NCBI GenBank assembly: GCA_027887005.1
Contig: JAPCJI010000007.1
Coordinates: 1 to 64,000 of the forward strand
DNA length: 64,000 nt
Direction: 5' to 3'
DNA from: Nitrososphaerota archaeon
Lineage (GTDB): Archaea > Thermoproteota > Nitrososphaeria > Nitrososphaerales > Gagatemarchaeaceae
In this document: one piece after another, positions 49,500-57,822 of the stretch
How positions within the stretch are numbered: position 1 is the stretch's first letter
Layout: the number at the start of each line of letters is the position of its first letter
Position numbers and translations under genes: made by a program
Notes under the pieces: model-generated
Database searches by the model: none
What the model saw: the letters and a program-made list of their open reading frames with translations, nothing else
Told to the model about the DNA's origin: nothing

Positions 49500-50948
49500 T
49501 CAGGCTAGGAGACCCAATATCAACGCAGGGACGAGTCCGCTCACAAGGCTGAGTCCGATGAGGAAGGAGGAGGGGGCCATGTCCGCGGACGGTCCTGGGG
49601 AGCGTTCTCCCCCAGACGGGCCGAAGACGACCGTGTTGATCACCCTGTAGTAGTAGCCGATTGAAAGGGCGATGTTCGCTAGCACTGCAACCGCACCCCA
49701 AAAGAAGAGCGGGGAGGAGACAAGCAGGAGCGACTGGACTAGGAGAATCTCACTCCAAAACATGCCGAAGGGGGGAGACCCGACCATAGCCAAGGACGAC
49801 GCGGTGTAGAGCATCCCCAGGGACCTGTTCTGCCTCCCTGCCCCATTCAGCTTCTCCAGGTCAGCATCCTCGGAGACCCTCCTGCCTCCCACCCCTGTGA
49901 GCATGAAGAAGGCGGACTTCACCAGTCCGTGGTTCCAGATCAGGAAGGTCACCGCTATCAGGCCGAGGGGGGTGAAGGTCGAGAGGGCGGCGAGCATGTA
50001 GCCCATCTGGGCGATGGAGCTGAAGGCGAGCATTCGCCTGAGGTTGGTCTGGGCATAGGCCCCGAGGTTCCCGACAAGCATCGTGAGCACAGCCAGGACC
50101 AGCAGGGTCACCTGAACACCCTGGATCAGGGCGGACCCTCCTGACGGAACCAATGGCTGGATCACCTTCAGCATGGCGAAGAGGAGGGTTTCGTTGACCA
50201 CCCTGCCGTGAAGGGCGCCGGTCAGCGCCGGGGCGGAGCCGTAGGCGTCCGGAAGCCAGGTGTGCACCGGGAAGATCGCGACCTCGACTCCAAGGCCCAC
50301 GAGGACAAGCAGGAGCGCGGTGATCCCGTAGGAAGGATTGGAGCCGAGAAGGAGTGCGAGGTCTGCCAGCCTTATGCTCCCCAACTGAGTGTAGATCAGG
50401 GCGACGCCCAGCAGATAGACGAGGCTCCCGGACCCGGACAGGAAGAAGTACTTCATCGCCGCCTCCAGAGAGACGTCACGCCTCTCGAAGGACACTAGGC
50501 CGTAGGCAGCGATGCTGAGTCCTTCCCAGAACAGGAACAGGGTGAGGAAGTCTCCCGAAGAGATGACCCCAATGGAGCAGCTGACGAGGAGCATCAGGAG
50601 AGCGTAGAAGGGACCGACGTTCTCCTTGGCTCTCAGGGTGAGGGCGGCGTACACGGCCACGGCCAAGGCGGCGATGAGGACGGTGAGGATGACCAGATTC
50701 CCGAGCTTGTCGACGGAGTAGACGCTGGCGAAGATGGACTGGAGCGGCTGGATGATGACCGGGCCGTGACTGAGGAGGTCGGCCCAGTTAGCAAGGAGCT
50801 CGAAGAGGGTTGCCGAGAGGAAGACCGCGGCCACGCCACCGACCACCCGCGGCCTATGCCTCCCGAGCCTCCGCTTTGCAAGGTCGACCACGAGGGCGGA
50901 GATCGCTCCCGCGAACTGGAGCTCGAGCATCGTTGCGAGCCAGGGCAT
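49500..50948 (-). CDS. Antiporter-like membrane subunit of the hydrogenase (NuoM/NuoN-like)
   Basis: 482 aa, ATG start, about 14 membrane helices. FPVHTWLPDAYGSAPALTGALHG (about 223-245) is the conserved proton-channel region of Mrp/Nuo antiporter-like subunits. The lysine normally preceding it (K-V-P) is replaced: the sequence reads VEVAIFP. The next-helix lysine of canonical LLK-G is also absent (VVNETLLF). The ion path is therefore altered compared with NuoM. Last membrane subunit of the operon, 3 bases after the NuoL-like gene. Confidence 0.85.
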   Translation of the reverse strand: MPWLATMLELQFAGAISALVVDLAKRRLGRHRPRVVGGVAAVFLSATLFELLANWADLLSHGPVIIQPLQSIFASVYSVDKLGNLVILTVLIAALAVAVYAALTLRAKENVGPFYALLMLLVSCSIGVISSGDFLTLFLFWEGLSIAAYGLVSFERRDVSLEAAMKYFFLSGSGSLVYLLGVALIYTQLGSIRLADLALLLGSNPSYGITALLLVLVGLGVEVAIFPVHTWLPDAYGSAPALTGALHGRVVNETLLFAMLKVIQPLVPSGGSALIQGVQVTLLVLAVLTMLVGNLGAYAQTNLRRMLAFSSIAQMGYMLAALSTFTPLGLIAVTFLIWNHGLVKSAFFMLTGVGGRRVSEDADLEKLNGAGRQNRSLGMLYTASSLAMVGSPPFGMFWSEILLVQSLLLVSSPLFFWGAVAVLANIALSIGYYYRVINTVVFGPSGGERSPGPSADMAPSSFLIGLSLVSGLVPALILGLLA

Positions 50949-50951
50949 GGA

Positions 50952-52676
50952 CTAGAGCACTCCCGATGCGGCCAGAAGCAGCAGTAGGATTATGATTGAG
51001 AAAAGGAGGGCGACGTTGTACCTGAGGTCGCCGGTCTGGATTGCTGTGGCGAAGCGTGTCAGAAGCCTGATGCCAGAGGTGGTCAGGTAAGAGTAGAGCC
51101 TGTCGAACCCAAGACCTTCCAGGAGGAAAGCCTTGGTGCGGCTGAGGGGGAGCGACCTCCTCAATAGGGCCTCGGTCCACGCGGGCCTTACGAGGAAGGC
51201 CGCATAGGAGACACCCAGCCCCAGGAGCATTGCGCCTAGCGAGGCTGCAGATGTGAGGGCTGAGAGGGCCTCGCTGAGAGGGGGCAGCAGGAGACTCTGA
51301 TAGCCCAGACCGAGCCAGCCGAAGGCGACCAATGCGACCAGGAACATCATGGGGAGCAGCATCAGCCATCCAGATTCGGAGGCGCTGCTGGGGCGGAAGG
51401 GACCGTGGAAGACCCTGAAGAGCACACGGAAGCCGTAGAATGAAGTGAGTGCGAAGCCTATGACCATTACCAGCCCCGGAAGGACCCCACCTGAAGTCGC
51501 CGCGCCAAGTATCTCGTCCTTGGTCCAGAACCCAATCAGAGGAGGCAATCCAGCCATGGCGAGGGTCGAGAAGAGGAATGCTAGGTAGGTGTACTTCATG
51601 CTGCGAGCGAGCCCTCCCATATCCGAGATGTTGCGCGAGCCGACCGCCTCGATGACCGAGCCGGCGGCCATGAATGCCAGCGCTTTGAACAAACCTTGGC
51701 TTATCAGATGGTAGGTCGCGCCAGACCAGGCCCCTAGGCCGATGGCAGCGAACATTAGCCCCAGCTGGCTGATGGTCGAGTAGGCAAGCACCCGCTTCAG
51801 GTCCTCGGCCGCAGAGGCGCAGGCGGCACCGACTAGGAGGCTGGTCAGGCCGACGACCAGGACGGACGAGGAAACCAGCGACGAGTAGGCTATCACAGGG
51901 GACATCCTAACGAGGAGGTAGACCCCGGCGTTCACCATCGTCGCGGCATGGATTAGCGCACTGACGGGAGTGGGCCCCTCCATGGCGTCAGGGAGCCAGA
52001 CATGGAGCGGCACCTGAGCCGACTTTCCCATGGCGCCGATCAGGAAGAGCAGGCCCACCAGCTCCCAGTTCAACGAACCTGTTTGGACCGCTGCGTTGAC
52101 GTGGTCGAGGTCGGTGGTCCCGAGGCTGGTGAGGATCAGAATGACTGCAATGAGGAGGGAGATGTCACCTATGCGGGTTACAAGGAAGGCCTTGAACCCG
52201 GCCCTGCGCGCGGATTCCCTGTCGGTCCAGAAGGCGATAAGCAGGGCTGAACAGATGCCGACGACCTCCCAGAAGATGTAGAGTTGGATGAGGCTTCCGG
52301 CCATCACTAGGGCCAGCATCGCCCCGACGAAGACGAGGATTAGGGAGTAGAACCGAGCTTGGCCTGCCTCCTTCCTCATGTTCCCTGCGGCGTAGACGAC
52401 TATGGTGAAGGAGATGAGGGAGACGAACGCTGTCAGGAGCACCGAGAGGCCATCCACCTTTACCTCGGCGAGGACGCCACGGTAGACCGACCACCCTCCC
52501 AGTCCCTCCACGTAGGGCTGGGAGAAGGAGATGGCCTGGTAGAGGCCGAGCGAGGCAGCGACCCCGCTCACGGCCATAGCGACCCATCTGCAAGCCCTCC
52601 GGTCGATCAGGTTGGAGATGGGGACGAGCAAAGCCCCCGCGAGGGGGACGAGCCAGACGAGCCAGGCGACGAGCAT
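50952..52676 (-). CDS. Antiporter-like membrane subunit of the hydrogenase (NuoL-like)
   Basis: 574 aa, ATG start overlapping the NuoK-like stop by 1 base. The central motif MGKSAQVPLHVWLPDAMEGPTPVSALIHAATMVNAG (about 212-247) retains the key lysine, histidine and proline residues of NuoL. The lateral helix region after about 500 (KAFLLEGLGFDRLYSYL) is present. Expected to translocate H+ or Na+ when coupled to hydrogenase turnover. Confidence 0.92.
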   Translation of the reverse strand: MLVAWLVWLVPLAGALLVPISNLIDRRACRWVAMAVSGVAASLGLYQAISFSQPYVEGLGGWSVYRGVLAEVKVDGLSVLLTAFVSLISFTIVVYAAGNMRKEAGQARFYSLILVFVGAMLALVMAGSLIQLYIFWEVVGICSALLIAFWTDRESARRAGFKAFLVTRIGDISLLIAVILILTSLGTTDLDHVNAAVQTGSLNWELVGLLFLIGAMGKSAQVPLHVWLPDAMEGPTPVSALIHAATMVNAGVYLLVRMSPVIAYSSLVSSSVLVVGLTSLLVGAACASAAEDLKRVLAYSTISQLGLMFAAIGLGAWSGATYHLISQGLFKALAFMAAGSVIEAVGSRNISDMGGLARSMKYTYLAFLFSTLAMAGLPPLIGFWTKDEILGAATSGGVLPGLVMVIGFALTSFYGFRVLFRVFHGPFRPSSASESGWLMLLPMMFLVALVAFGWLGLGYQSLLLPPLSEALSALTSAASLGAMLLGLGVSYAAFLVRPAWTEALLRRSLPLSRTKAFLLEGLGFDRLYSYLTTSGIRLLTRFATAIQTGDLRYNVALLFSIIILLLLLAASGVL

Positions 52677-52984
52677 CAGTGACGCAGCTTCCTGATTCCG
52701 GACGGGTCGAGGGTCCCGTACTTGCGGTAGACTGTCACGACGATTGCAAGTCCGACGGCTTCCGCCGCTGCGCCTACGAATATCGAAAGAAAGACGAAGG
52801 TGTCCGACGTGAGACGCGGTCCGCTGCCAAGACCGGAAGCGAAGAGGGCCAGGTCAGCTCCAAGGAGGACGACCTGGAACGACATGACCGTCTTGATCAG
52901 GTTCTTCGAAGACGAGATTGACGCGATGCCCAGAAGGACGAGGAGCATCCCGGTGACAAGGTAGACTGTCTGGTCGGTGAGCAT
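52676..52984 (-). CDS. NuoK-like membrane subunit of the hydrogenase
   Basis: 102 aa, ATG start adjacent to the NuoJ-like stop. Three membrane helices; GADLALFASG (about 41-50) and FVGAAAEAVGLAIVVTVYRK (about 70-89) hold the conserved glutamate of the K subunit in the AEAVGLAI context. The first-helix-2 glutamate of NuoK (normally in VE-LNLN) is replaced by aspartate in GADLAL. Part of the E-channel linking the hydrogenase module to the antiporter arm. Confidence 0.88.
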   Translation of the reverse strand: MLTDQTVYLVTGMLLVLLGIASISSSKNLIKTVMSFQVVLLGADLALFASGLGSGPRLTSDTFVFLSIFVGAAAEAVGLAIVVTVYRKYGTLDPSGIRKLRH

Positions 52985-53467
52985 CTAGTTCTCCCCCGAG
53001 AAGAGGTTCACCACTGTCACCATCGCGGCTGTGAAGACCGTAATTACTATCAACAGGTCCCAGGGTCTGAAATCCCAGAGGAAGCCGAACATCTGCAGGG
53101 ACACGTCCTGATACTCCTGGGCGAGGTTGGAGGCGAGGGTCGATGTGACGGCGAGGAGGGCGACTGCAGCGAGGACCAGGACCCCGGCCGACAGCGCGAC
53201 TGCGGTCTTCCGGGCCCCGAGGTTCAGCTTCGACTCCCCGGTCATGAGAATCACGGTAAGCAGGAGCACAGAGACAGCGCCGGCGAAGGTCGCGATCTGG
53301 ACCAGCCCTACCAATGCGTCCCCGTAGACGGTGAACGCCACTCCGAGGGTGATTGACGCGTAGAAGAGCCCGATGAGGGAGACCGACACCTTCTTCGAGA
53401 AGAGGGCCACGAGCACTGTGCCCACTAGGACCGCGGATATGGCCAGGGAGAGCAGCACGCTAGCCAA
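52985..53467 (-). CDS. NuoJ-like membrane subunit of the hydrogenase
   Basis: 160 aa, TTG start overlapping the ferredoxin-like subunit by 8 bases. About five helices; GVAFTVYGDALVGLVQIATFAGAVSVLLL (about 42-70) is the NuoJ helix-3 segment, where Y-x-D/A-x-x-V-x-x-x-Q-I is conserved. Group 4 hydrogenases of the Ech and Hyc types lack a single full-length NuoJ; here it is intact. Confidence 0.88.
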   Translation of the reverse strand: MASVLLSLAISAVLVGTVLVALFSKKVSVSLIGLFYASITLGVAFTVYGDALVGLVQIATFAGAVSVLLLTVILMTGESKLNLGARKTAVALSAGVLVLAAVALLAVTSTLASNLAQEYQDVSLQMFGFLWDFRPWDLLIVITVFTAAMVTVVNLFSGEN

Positions 53468-53852
53468 GGGTCAGCGCCTTCTTCATGACCAGCGACTCTT
53501 TCTTGAAGACGGAGAGCTCGAAGTTGTGGGTGAGGGATAGGGCCCCGAACCTGCAGTCGTCCACGCACTGGCCGCATGAAATGCAGGTGTATAGGTCGAA
53601 GGACGGCCGCCTGATGTCCACTTCCCTCTCGCCGATTTTCTTCTTCCCCACGGGGACCATGGTGATTACCTGAGCGGGGCAGACGATTTCGCAGATGCTG
53701 CATCCAGTGCACTTGACCGGGTCGATGTCCAGCTTTCCCCGGAATCTCTGCGTGACCACCTTGTCCCCGAAGGGATACTCTTCGGTGACAGGCTTCTCGA
53801 GGGCCGTGCGGAACATTTCGCCGAGGGCCTTCCCCACTTTCATTCTTGACAT
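53460..53852 (-). CDS. Ferredoxin-like subunit of the hydrogenase (NuoI-like, 2x[4Fe-4S])
   Basis: 130 aa from ATG 53852, 4 bases after the NuoH-like stop; an in-frame start 45 bases upstream would overlap NuoH. Two full motifs CTGCSICEIVCP and CISCGQCVDDCR carry two [4Fe-4S] clusters. Takes electrons from soluble ferredoxin (or another donor) toward the NuoB-like subunit. No NuoE, F or G genes are present, so NADH is not the direct donor. Confidence 0.92.
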   Translation of the reverse strand: MSRMKVGKALGEMFRTALEKPVTEEYPFGDKVVTQRFRGKLDIDPVKCTGCSICEIVCPAQVITMVPVGKKKIGEREVDIRRPSFDLYTCISCGQCVDDCRFGALSLTHNFELSVFKKESLVMKKALTLG

Positions 53853-53856
53853 TGGG

Positions 53857-54831
53857 TCACCTGAACGAGACCAGGATCGCCAGGGCGAGCTGGGCAAGGG
53901 CCAGGGGAGTCAAGATGGTCCAGAATACCCGGGCCGCCTGGTCTATTCTAATCCGGGCCAGGGCCGTCCTTATCGCGAATATCAGGAAACCTACTGCGAA
54001 GAGCTTCGCGAGGAAGTACACTGTGTACCAGAAGGACTGGACGGTCGGGTCTGCGCTGAGCACGGGCCCCCCGGGACCGCCCAGGAAGAGGCTAACGGCC
54101 AGGGCCGAGAGGAAGACGTAGCTGAGGCTCTTGGTGAGCTTCACGTAGGCCAGGGTGTTGCCGGAGAACTCCGTCATCCACCCTCCGACTATCTCTGTCT
54201 TTGCACTAGGGATGTCGAAGGGGGGCTTCTCGAGTTCGGCCAGGGAGGAAAGGATGAAGACGCCGAAGGCCACGGGAGCGAGGAAGACATACCACAGCGA
54301 GGCCTGGGCGCTGGCTATCCCCTGGATCGAAAGGCTCCGGGCCAGTATCGCAGGGGTGATCATCGAAAGTATGAGCGGGACTTCGTAGCTCGTGTACTGG
54401 ACCACGAGCCGCCCTATGGCGATGGTGGAGTACCTGCCCGCCGAGGCGTAGCCCAGCATGGTGGCCATCAGGGTCGAGAGGGAAAGGACGAAGAGGATGA
54501 AGAGCAGGTCGAGGGGGTGGTAGAGGACCGCCTGGTATCCAAGAACGGGGACGAATACGATGCCTATCGCCGGGGCTGCAAAGTAGATTGAAGGACCCCA
54601 GCGAAGGACGAACTCGTCCGCCTCGGCTGGGATTATCTCCTCCTTGGCAGCCAGTTTGAAAAAATCTGCCACAGGCTGGAAGATGCCGAAGGGGCCTGCG
54701 ACCAGGGGACCCACTCTCCCCTGCATGCGGGCGACCGTCTTCCTCTCCAGCCATTCGAACAGGAACGCGAGCCAGACGAAGAAAGTCAGGCCCGGGAACA
54801 GGAGTAGCTGGACGACCTGTAGGGGGTTCAA
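53857..54831 (-). CDS. NuoH-like membrane subunit of the hydrogenase
   Basis: 324 aa from TTG 54831, which overlaps the large-subunit stop (TTGA) and gives the normal first helix LLLFPGLTFFVWLAFLFEW. ERKTVARMQGRVGPLVAGPFGIFQPVADFFKL (about 27-58) is the strongest NuoH signature; later SLAELEKPPFDIPSAKTEIVGGWMTEFSG (about 200-228) forms the conserved acidic loop. Anchors the hydrogenase module to the membrane arm. Group 4 hydrogenases and complex I share this subunit. Confidence 0.93.
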   Translation of the reverse strand: MNPLQVVQLLLFPGLTFFVWLAFLFEWLERKTVARMQGRVGPLVAGPFGIFQPVADFFKLAAKEEIIPAEADEFVLRWGPSIYFAAPAIGIVFVPVLGYQAVLYHPLDLLFILFVLSLSTLMATMLGYASAGRYSTIAIGRLVVQYTSYEVPLILSMITPAILARSLSIQGIASAQASLWYVFLAPVAFGVFILSSLAELEKPPFDIPSAKTEIVGGWMTEFSGNTLAYVKLTKSLSYVFLSALAVSLFLGGPGGPVLSADPTVQSFWYTVYFLAKLFAVGFLIFAIRTALARIRIDQAARVFWTILTPLALAQLALAILVSFR

Positions 54832-56066
54832 CCCTTCATCCTCCTGTAATATTCGATGCCGTAGTTTCGCAGCTCCTCCCCCCCGACAGACCATTCCTTC
54901 CCCTTGCCCACGTCCAGGACCGAGACCCTGTCCATGCAGCCGAAGCACGGGTCCATGCCGGTGAGGACAACGGGCACGTCGGCGAGGGTCTGGCCCTTCA
55001 GCATCTCAGTGGCGGTGAGGAGGTTGGCCATGGTGGGAGTCCTGATCTTCACCCGCTCCGGACCGCTTCCACCTCCGGACCTCACGAAGTAGAAGAGCTC
55101 ACCTCTGGGCGCTTCGACGTGGAGGGTGGATTCCCCCCGAGGGACCGCTCTCGGGATGCTCACCTTGAAGGGACCGGAGGGGAGCTTCTCCATCGCCTCC
55201 ATTACAAGGCGGCAGGACTCCCTGACTTCGCGGAGCCGGAGCGTCAGGAGCGAAGCGATGTCGCCCGCGCTGTCCGTCTGCACCCTGGGCACGACCTCGT
55301 CGTAGGCTGCGTAGGGGTCTTCGACCCTCACGTCTCGCGAAATGCCGGTGCACCGGAGGAGGGGTCCCACTGGGGAAAGCCTCCTGGCGGCGTCCTGGGT
55401 GATCTTGCCCACTCCCCTGGTCCTCACGGCAAGGGTCTCCTCCGTCTGGACCAGCTCAGTGTAGTAGTCGACCCTCCGCTCGATGTAACGTAGTTCCGTC
55501 CGAAGTTTGTCTGCAATACCATCCGGGAGGTCCATCCGGACTCCCCCGAAGGTGGAGTACGACTTGTGGACCCTGTTGCCGGTGATCGCCTCGGTCAGGT
55601 CGAGGACGTGCTCGCGGTCCTTCCAGACCCACATGAACAGGGTGTCTATCCCCGCCCAGTGCCCGACGAGCCCGAGCCAGAGTAGATGCGAGTGGATCCG
55701 CTCGAGCTCGGCGACAATCACTCTGATGTACTTTGCCCGTTTCGGGACCTCGAATTGAGTAAGAGCTTCTACCCCCTGGGTGTAGCCGAGGCTGTGGGCG
55801 AAGCTGCAGATGCCGCAGATCCGCTCGAAGAGGTAGATGTTTTTCACCCAGGTCCTCTCCTGGGCTGCTCGCTCGATCCCCCGATGGACGTAGCCGATCC
55901 TAGGGATGACACCGACAATCCTTTCGCCCTCGAGGATGAGCTTGAAGTATTCAGGCTCCTTCAGCGAAGGGTGGACAGGGCCGAAGGGCATCATGCTCTC
56001 TGGAGAGTACTCCATGAGCCCCGCGCTCGTCTCCTTGCGCTGCGCGGGTGGATTCCCTTCACTCAA
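54828..56066 (-). CDS. [NiFe]-hydrogenase large subunit, group 4 (NuoD-like)
   Basis: 412 aa, ATG start overlapping the NuoC-like stop by 8 bases. The fold is NuoD-like (GPVHPSLKEPEYF, GYVHRGIER), but both nickel-iron ligand pairs are kept: Cys84 and Cys87 in ERICGICSF, and Cys374 and Cys377 in DPCFGCMDR. Genuine complex I subunits have lost all four. A 32-residue tail follows Arg380 (VSVLDVGKG...), just as the cleaved tail of HycE follows its DPCYSCTDR. The operon also encodes the matching protease. Catalytic site for H2 evolution or uptake. Confidence 0.93.
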   Translation of the reverse strand: MSEGNPPAQRKETSAGLMEYSPESMMPFGPVHPSLKEPEYFKLILEGERIVGVIPRIGYVHRGIERAAQERTWVKNIYLFERICGICSFAHSLGYTQGVEALTQFEVPKRAKYIRVIVAELERIHSHLLWLGLVGHWAGIDTLFMWVWKDREHVLDLTEAITGNRVHKSYSTFGGVRMDLPDGIADKLRTELRYIERRVDYYTELVQTEETLAVRTRGVGKITQDAARRLSPVGPLLRCTGISRDVRVEDPYAAYDEVVPRVQTDSAGDIASLLTLRLREVRESCRLVMEAMEKLPSGPFKVSIPRAVPRGESTLHVEAPRGELFYFVRSGGGSGPERVKIRTPTMANLLTATEMLKGQTLADVPVVLTGMDPCFGCMDRVSVLDVGKGKEWSVGGEELRNYGIEYYRRMKG

Positions 56067-56502
56067 GCCCCATCATCCTCCTGATCTTCTCTGGGTTGGC
56101 TTCCCTCCGCAGCGGGGGAGGGGCGTCAGCAGGATAGTTGTCCGGGAGCAACAGCCTCTTGCCGAGGTAGGGGTTCCCCTCGAAGGCGACGCCTAGCAGG
56201 TCCTGGATCTCAGCTTCGTACAATACGGCAGACGGTAGGTCGCTCGAGACGGACGCCAGCTTCGCCTGGGTCTTCGGCACGGAGGTCCGAACCACCGCGA
56301 ACTTCCTTCCCTGCCAGAATTGATACAGCAGCGCTATCGTTTCCCCCTCGTCTATGCCTGTGATGGTGCTGAGGTGGTAGAGGCCGGGTACGGACGAGAC
56401 AGCCAGGCACGCCTCCCTGACCCTTTCCGGACTGACGTTGATCGTCGTGGTCCTCCGCTCCTCGACGATCTTCCCGCCGAGTCTGGCGGCGATGGCCGCC
56501 AT
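56059..56502 (-). CDS. NuoC-like subunit of the hydrogenase
   Basis: 147 aa from ATG 56502, 4 bases after the NuoB-like stop (same GTGACCCAATG junction as at the NuoI start). LYHLSTITGIDEGETIALLYQF and AEIQDLLGVAFEGNPYLGKRLLLPDNY (about 98-124) are the conserved 30-kDa-subunit signature. Structural subunit of the peripheral arm, holding the large subunit. Confidence 0.9.
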   Translation of the reverse strand: MAAIAARLGGKIVEERRTTTINVSPERVREACLAVSSVPGLYHLSTITGIDEGETIALLYQFWQGRKFAVVRTSVPKTQAKLASVSSDLPSAVLYEAEIQDLLGVAFEGNPYLGKRLLLPDNYPADAPPPLRREANPEKIRRMMGLE

Positions 56503-56506
56503 TGGG

Positions 56507-56974
56507 TCACCTGGCAATTTCGATACCTCCTTCGACTTCGTCCGCTGGCCCACCGAGGACCAGCTTCATGATCCCGTAGATTATCGCCTCAGGCCTGGGC
56601 GGGCAACCGGGGATGTAGAGGTCCACCGGAACCGCGGAGTCGATTCCATTTCCGACGTTGTAGCAGTCCTTCATGACGCCTCCGCCCAGGGCGCAGGCGC
56701 CGATCGCCACGACGTGCTTCGGTTCGGGCATCTGGTCGTAGACAGTCTTGAGGCGGTCTTTCATCAGGGGGTTGAGGGTCCCTGTTACCAGGAGGACGTC
56801 TGCGTGCCTCGGGCTCGGGACCAGCTCAACGCCAAGCCTCTCGGCATCGTAGCGCGGGGTAAGCGAGGCAAGTATCTCGATGTCGCATCCGTTGCAGGAG
56901 GCCGCGTTGACGTGGAAGACCCAGATGGACCTCTTTCGCGCCCACTGGGTCAGGCCGGACCTAAAACTCGCCAC
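56507..56974 (-). CDS. [NiFe]-hydrogenase small subunit, group 4 (NuoB-like)
   Basis: 155 aa, GTG start overlapping the NuoA-like gene by 14 bases. The proximal cluster motif reads HVNAASCNGCDIEIL (Cys27, Cys30), the CxxC form of hydrogenase small subunits, not the tandem CC of NuoB and FpoB. The remaining ligands are in IGACALGGGV (about 95) and IPGCPPRPEAI (about 125). It conducts electrons from the ferredoxin-like subunit to the NiFe site. Confidence 0.93.
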   Translation of the reverse strand: MASFRSGLTQWARKRSIWVFHVNAASCNGCDIEILASLTPRYDAERLGVELVPSPRHADVLLVTGTLNPLMKDRLKTVYDQMPEPKHVVAIGACALGGGVMKDCYNVGNGIDSAVPVDLYIPGCPPRPEAIIYGIMKLVLGGPADEVEGGIEIAR

Positions 56975-57305
56975 CTCCGACCGAGATGAACCACCAGACT
57001 GTCACCGTCAGGACGCTCCCGCCTCCTACGAGGAAGAGAAGCGGGTAGAAGCTCGAGACTGCGGTGAACGACCCGGCGAGGATCAGGACGAACGCTTCGA
57101 CTACCAAGAACAACACTGCGAAGACGAAGAGGTCGGACTTGTAGAGCCCCCTGGCAGGGATGGACTCTTCCCCCCCGGAGAAGGGCTGGTACCTCGCACC
57201 CTGCCCTGAGGACCGCTTTCCGAGTCGACCGACGATAAAGAAGACGATGATGTCAGCCACTACGATGATTACGGGACCTAGGAGGGCGTCGGTGAAGTCG
57301 GTCAT
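56961..57305 (-). CDS. NuoA-like membrane subunit encoded in the hydrogenase operon
   Basis: 114 aa, ATG start overlapping the protease gene by 4 bases. Three helices with the loop YQPFSGGEESIPARGLYKSDLFVFAVLFLVVEAF (about 39-72); the PFSGG...R...Y segment and the glutamate in VVEAF correspond to the NuoA PFGS...R and D/E-x-E features. The loop cysteine of typical NuoA is missing. A NuoA homologue is not normally found in Ech, Hyc or Mbh hydrogenases, so its presence beside intact NiFe ligands is notable. Confidence 0.83.
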   Translation of the reverse strand: MTDFTDALLGPVIIVVADIIVFFIVGRLGKRSSGQGARYQPFSGGEESIPARGLYKSDLFVFAVLFLVVEAFVLILAGSFTAVSSFYPLLFLVGGGSVLTVTVWWFISVGGGEF

Positions 57306-57805
57306 TTTGCCTTCCTCGCAATCCCGGCTACGGCGGCGATGAGCCTCTTGCTCGAGGACTCGACAGGATCCGAGAGGCTCTCTCCGACGTCCACCAACCC
57401 TGACTGGATGCCGACGACGAAGGTGTCCGAAGTTCTCTCCGCCAATCCCGGGATGAGTCTGAGGGGGATGTTGTGCGTAGCGAAGAAACCGAACTTCGTG
57501 TCGTTGAGGGAAGCGCAGATTATTGCGCCCGCTTTCCTCCCTGCCTCCACGGCGTCGAAGATGACGATTCTCTCGCCCTTCGATGCGAGGGCCGAGAGGA
57601 CCCGCTCGGGGCTCATCGACGGCTGGTGGATCTGAATTGTTGGCCCTGGGGAAGGACCCAGGATGCGCAGGAGCTCGGAGACGACTCGAAGACCGACGGC
57701 ATCATCCTGCTTGATCGGGTTGCCGATTCCCACGAGGTTGACCTTCTTGCTCCCGTCGAGCATTTCAGAGAGTTGAAGGAGCCAGCCGTCGTCGTTACCC
57801 ATCAT
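57302..57805 (-). CDS. [NiFe]-hydrogenase maturation protease (HycI type)
   Basis: 167 aa from ATG 57805, 17 bases after the HypA stop; a longer frame exists but covers hypA. LVGIGNPIKQDDAVGL (about 24-39) includes the first nickel-sensing Asp/Glu site, VIFDAVEAG the second Asp, and FFATHNIPLRLIPG the conserved histidine of HycI-type proteases. It would remove the tail of the large subunit after nickel insertion. Its place in the same operon as the substrate argues for a dedicated enzyme. Confidence 0.9.
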   Translation of the reverse strand: MMGNDDGWLLQLSEMLDGSKKVNLVGIGNPIKQDDAVGLRVVSELLRILGPSPGPTIQIHQPSMSPERVLSALASKGERIVIFDAVEAGRKAGAIICASLNDTKFGFFATHNIPLRLIPGLAERTSDTFVVGIQSGLVDVGESLSDPVESSSKRLIAAVAGIARKAK

Positions 57806-57822
57806 GGTTCCTGCTGGGTCGC

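Noticed and set aside
49500-57305. Standard respiratory complex I lacking NuoEFG, as in many archaea
   Set aside because: All four NiFe-ligand cysteines, the hydrogenase-type CNGC in the small subunit, a cleavable tail and two maturation genes contradict plain complex I.
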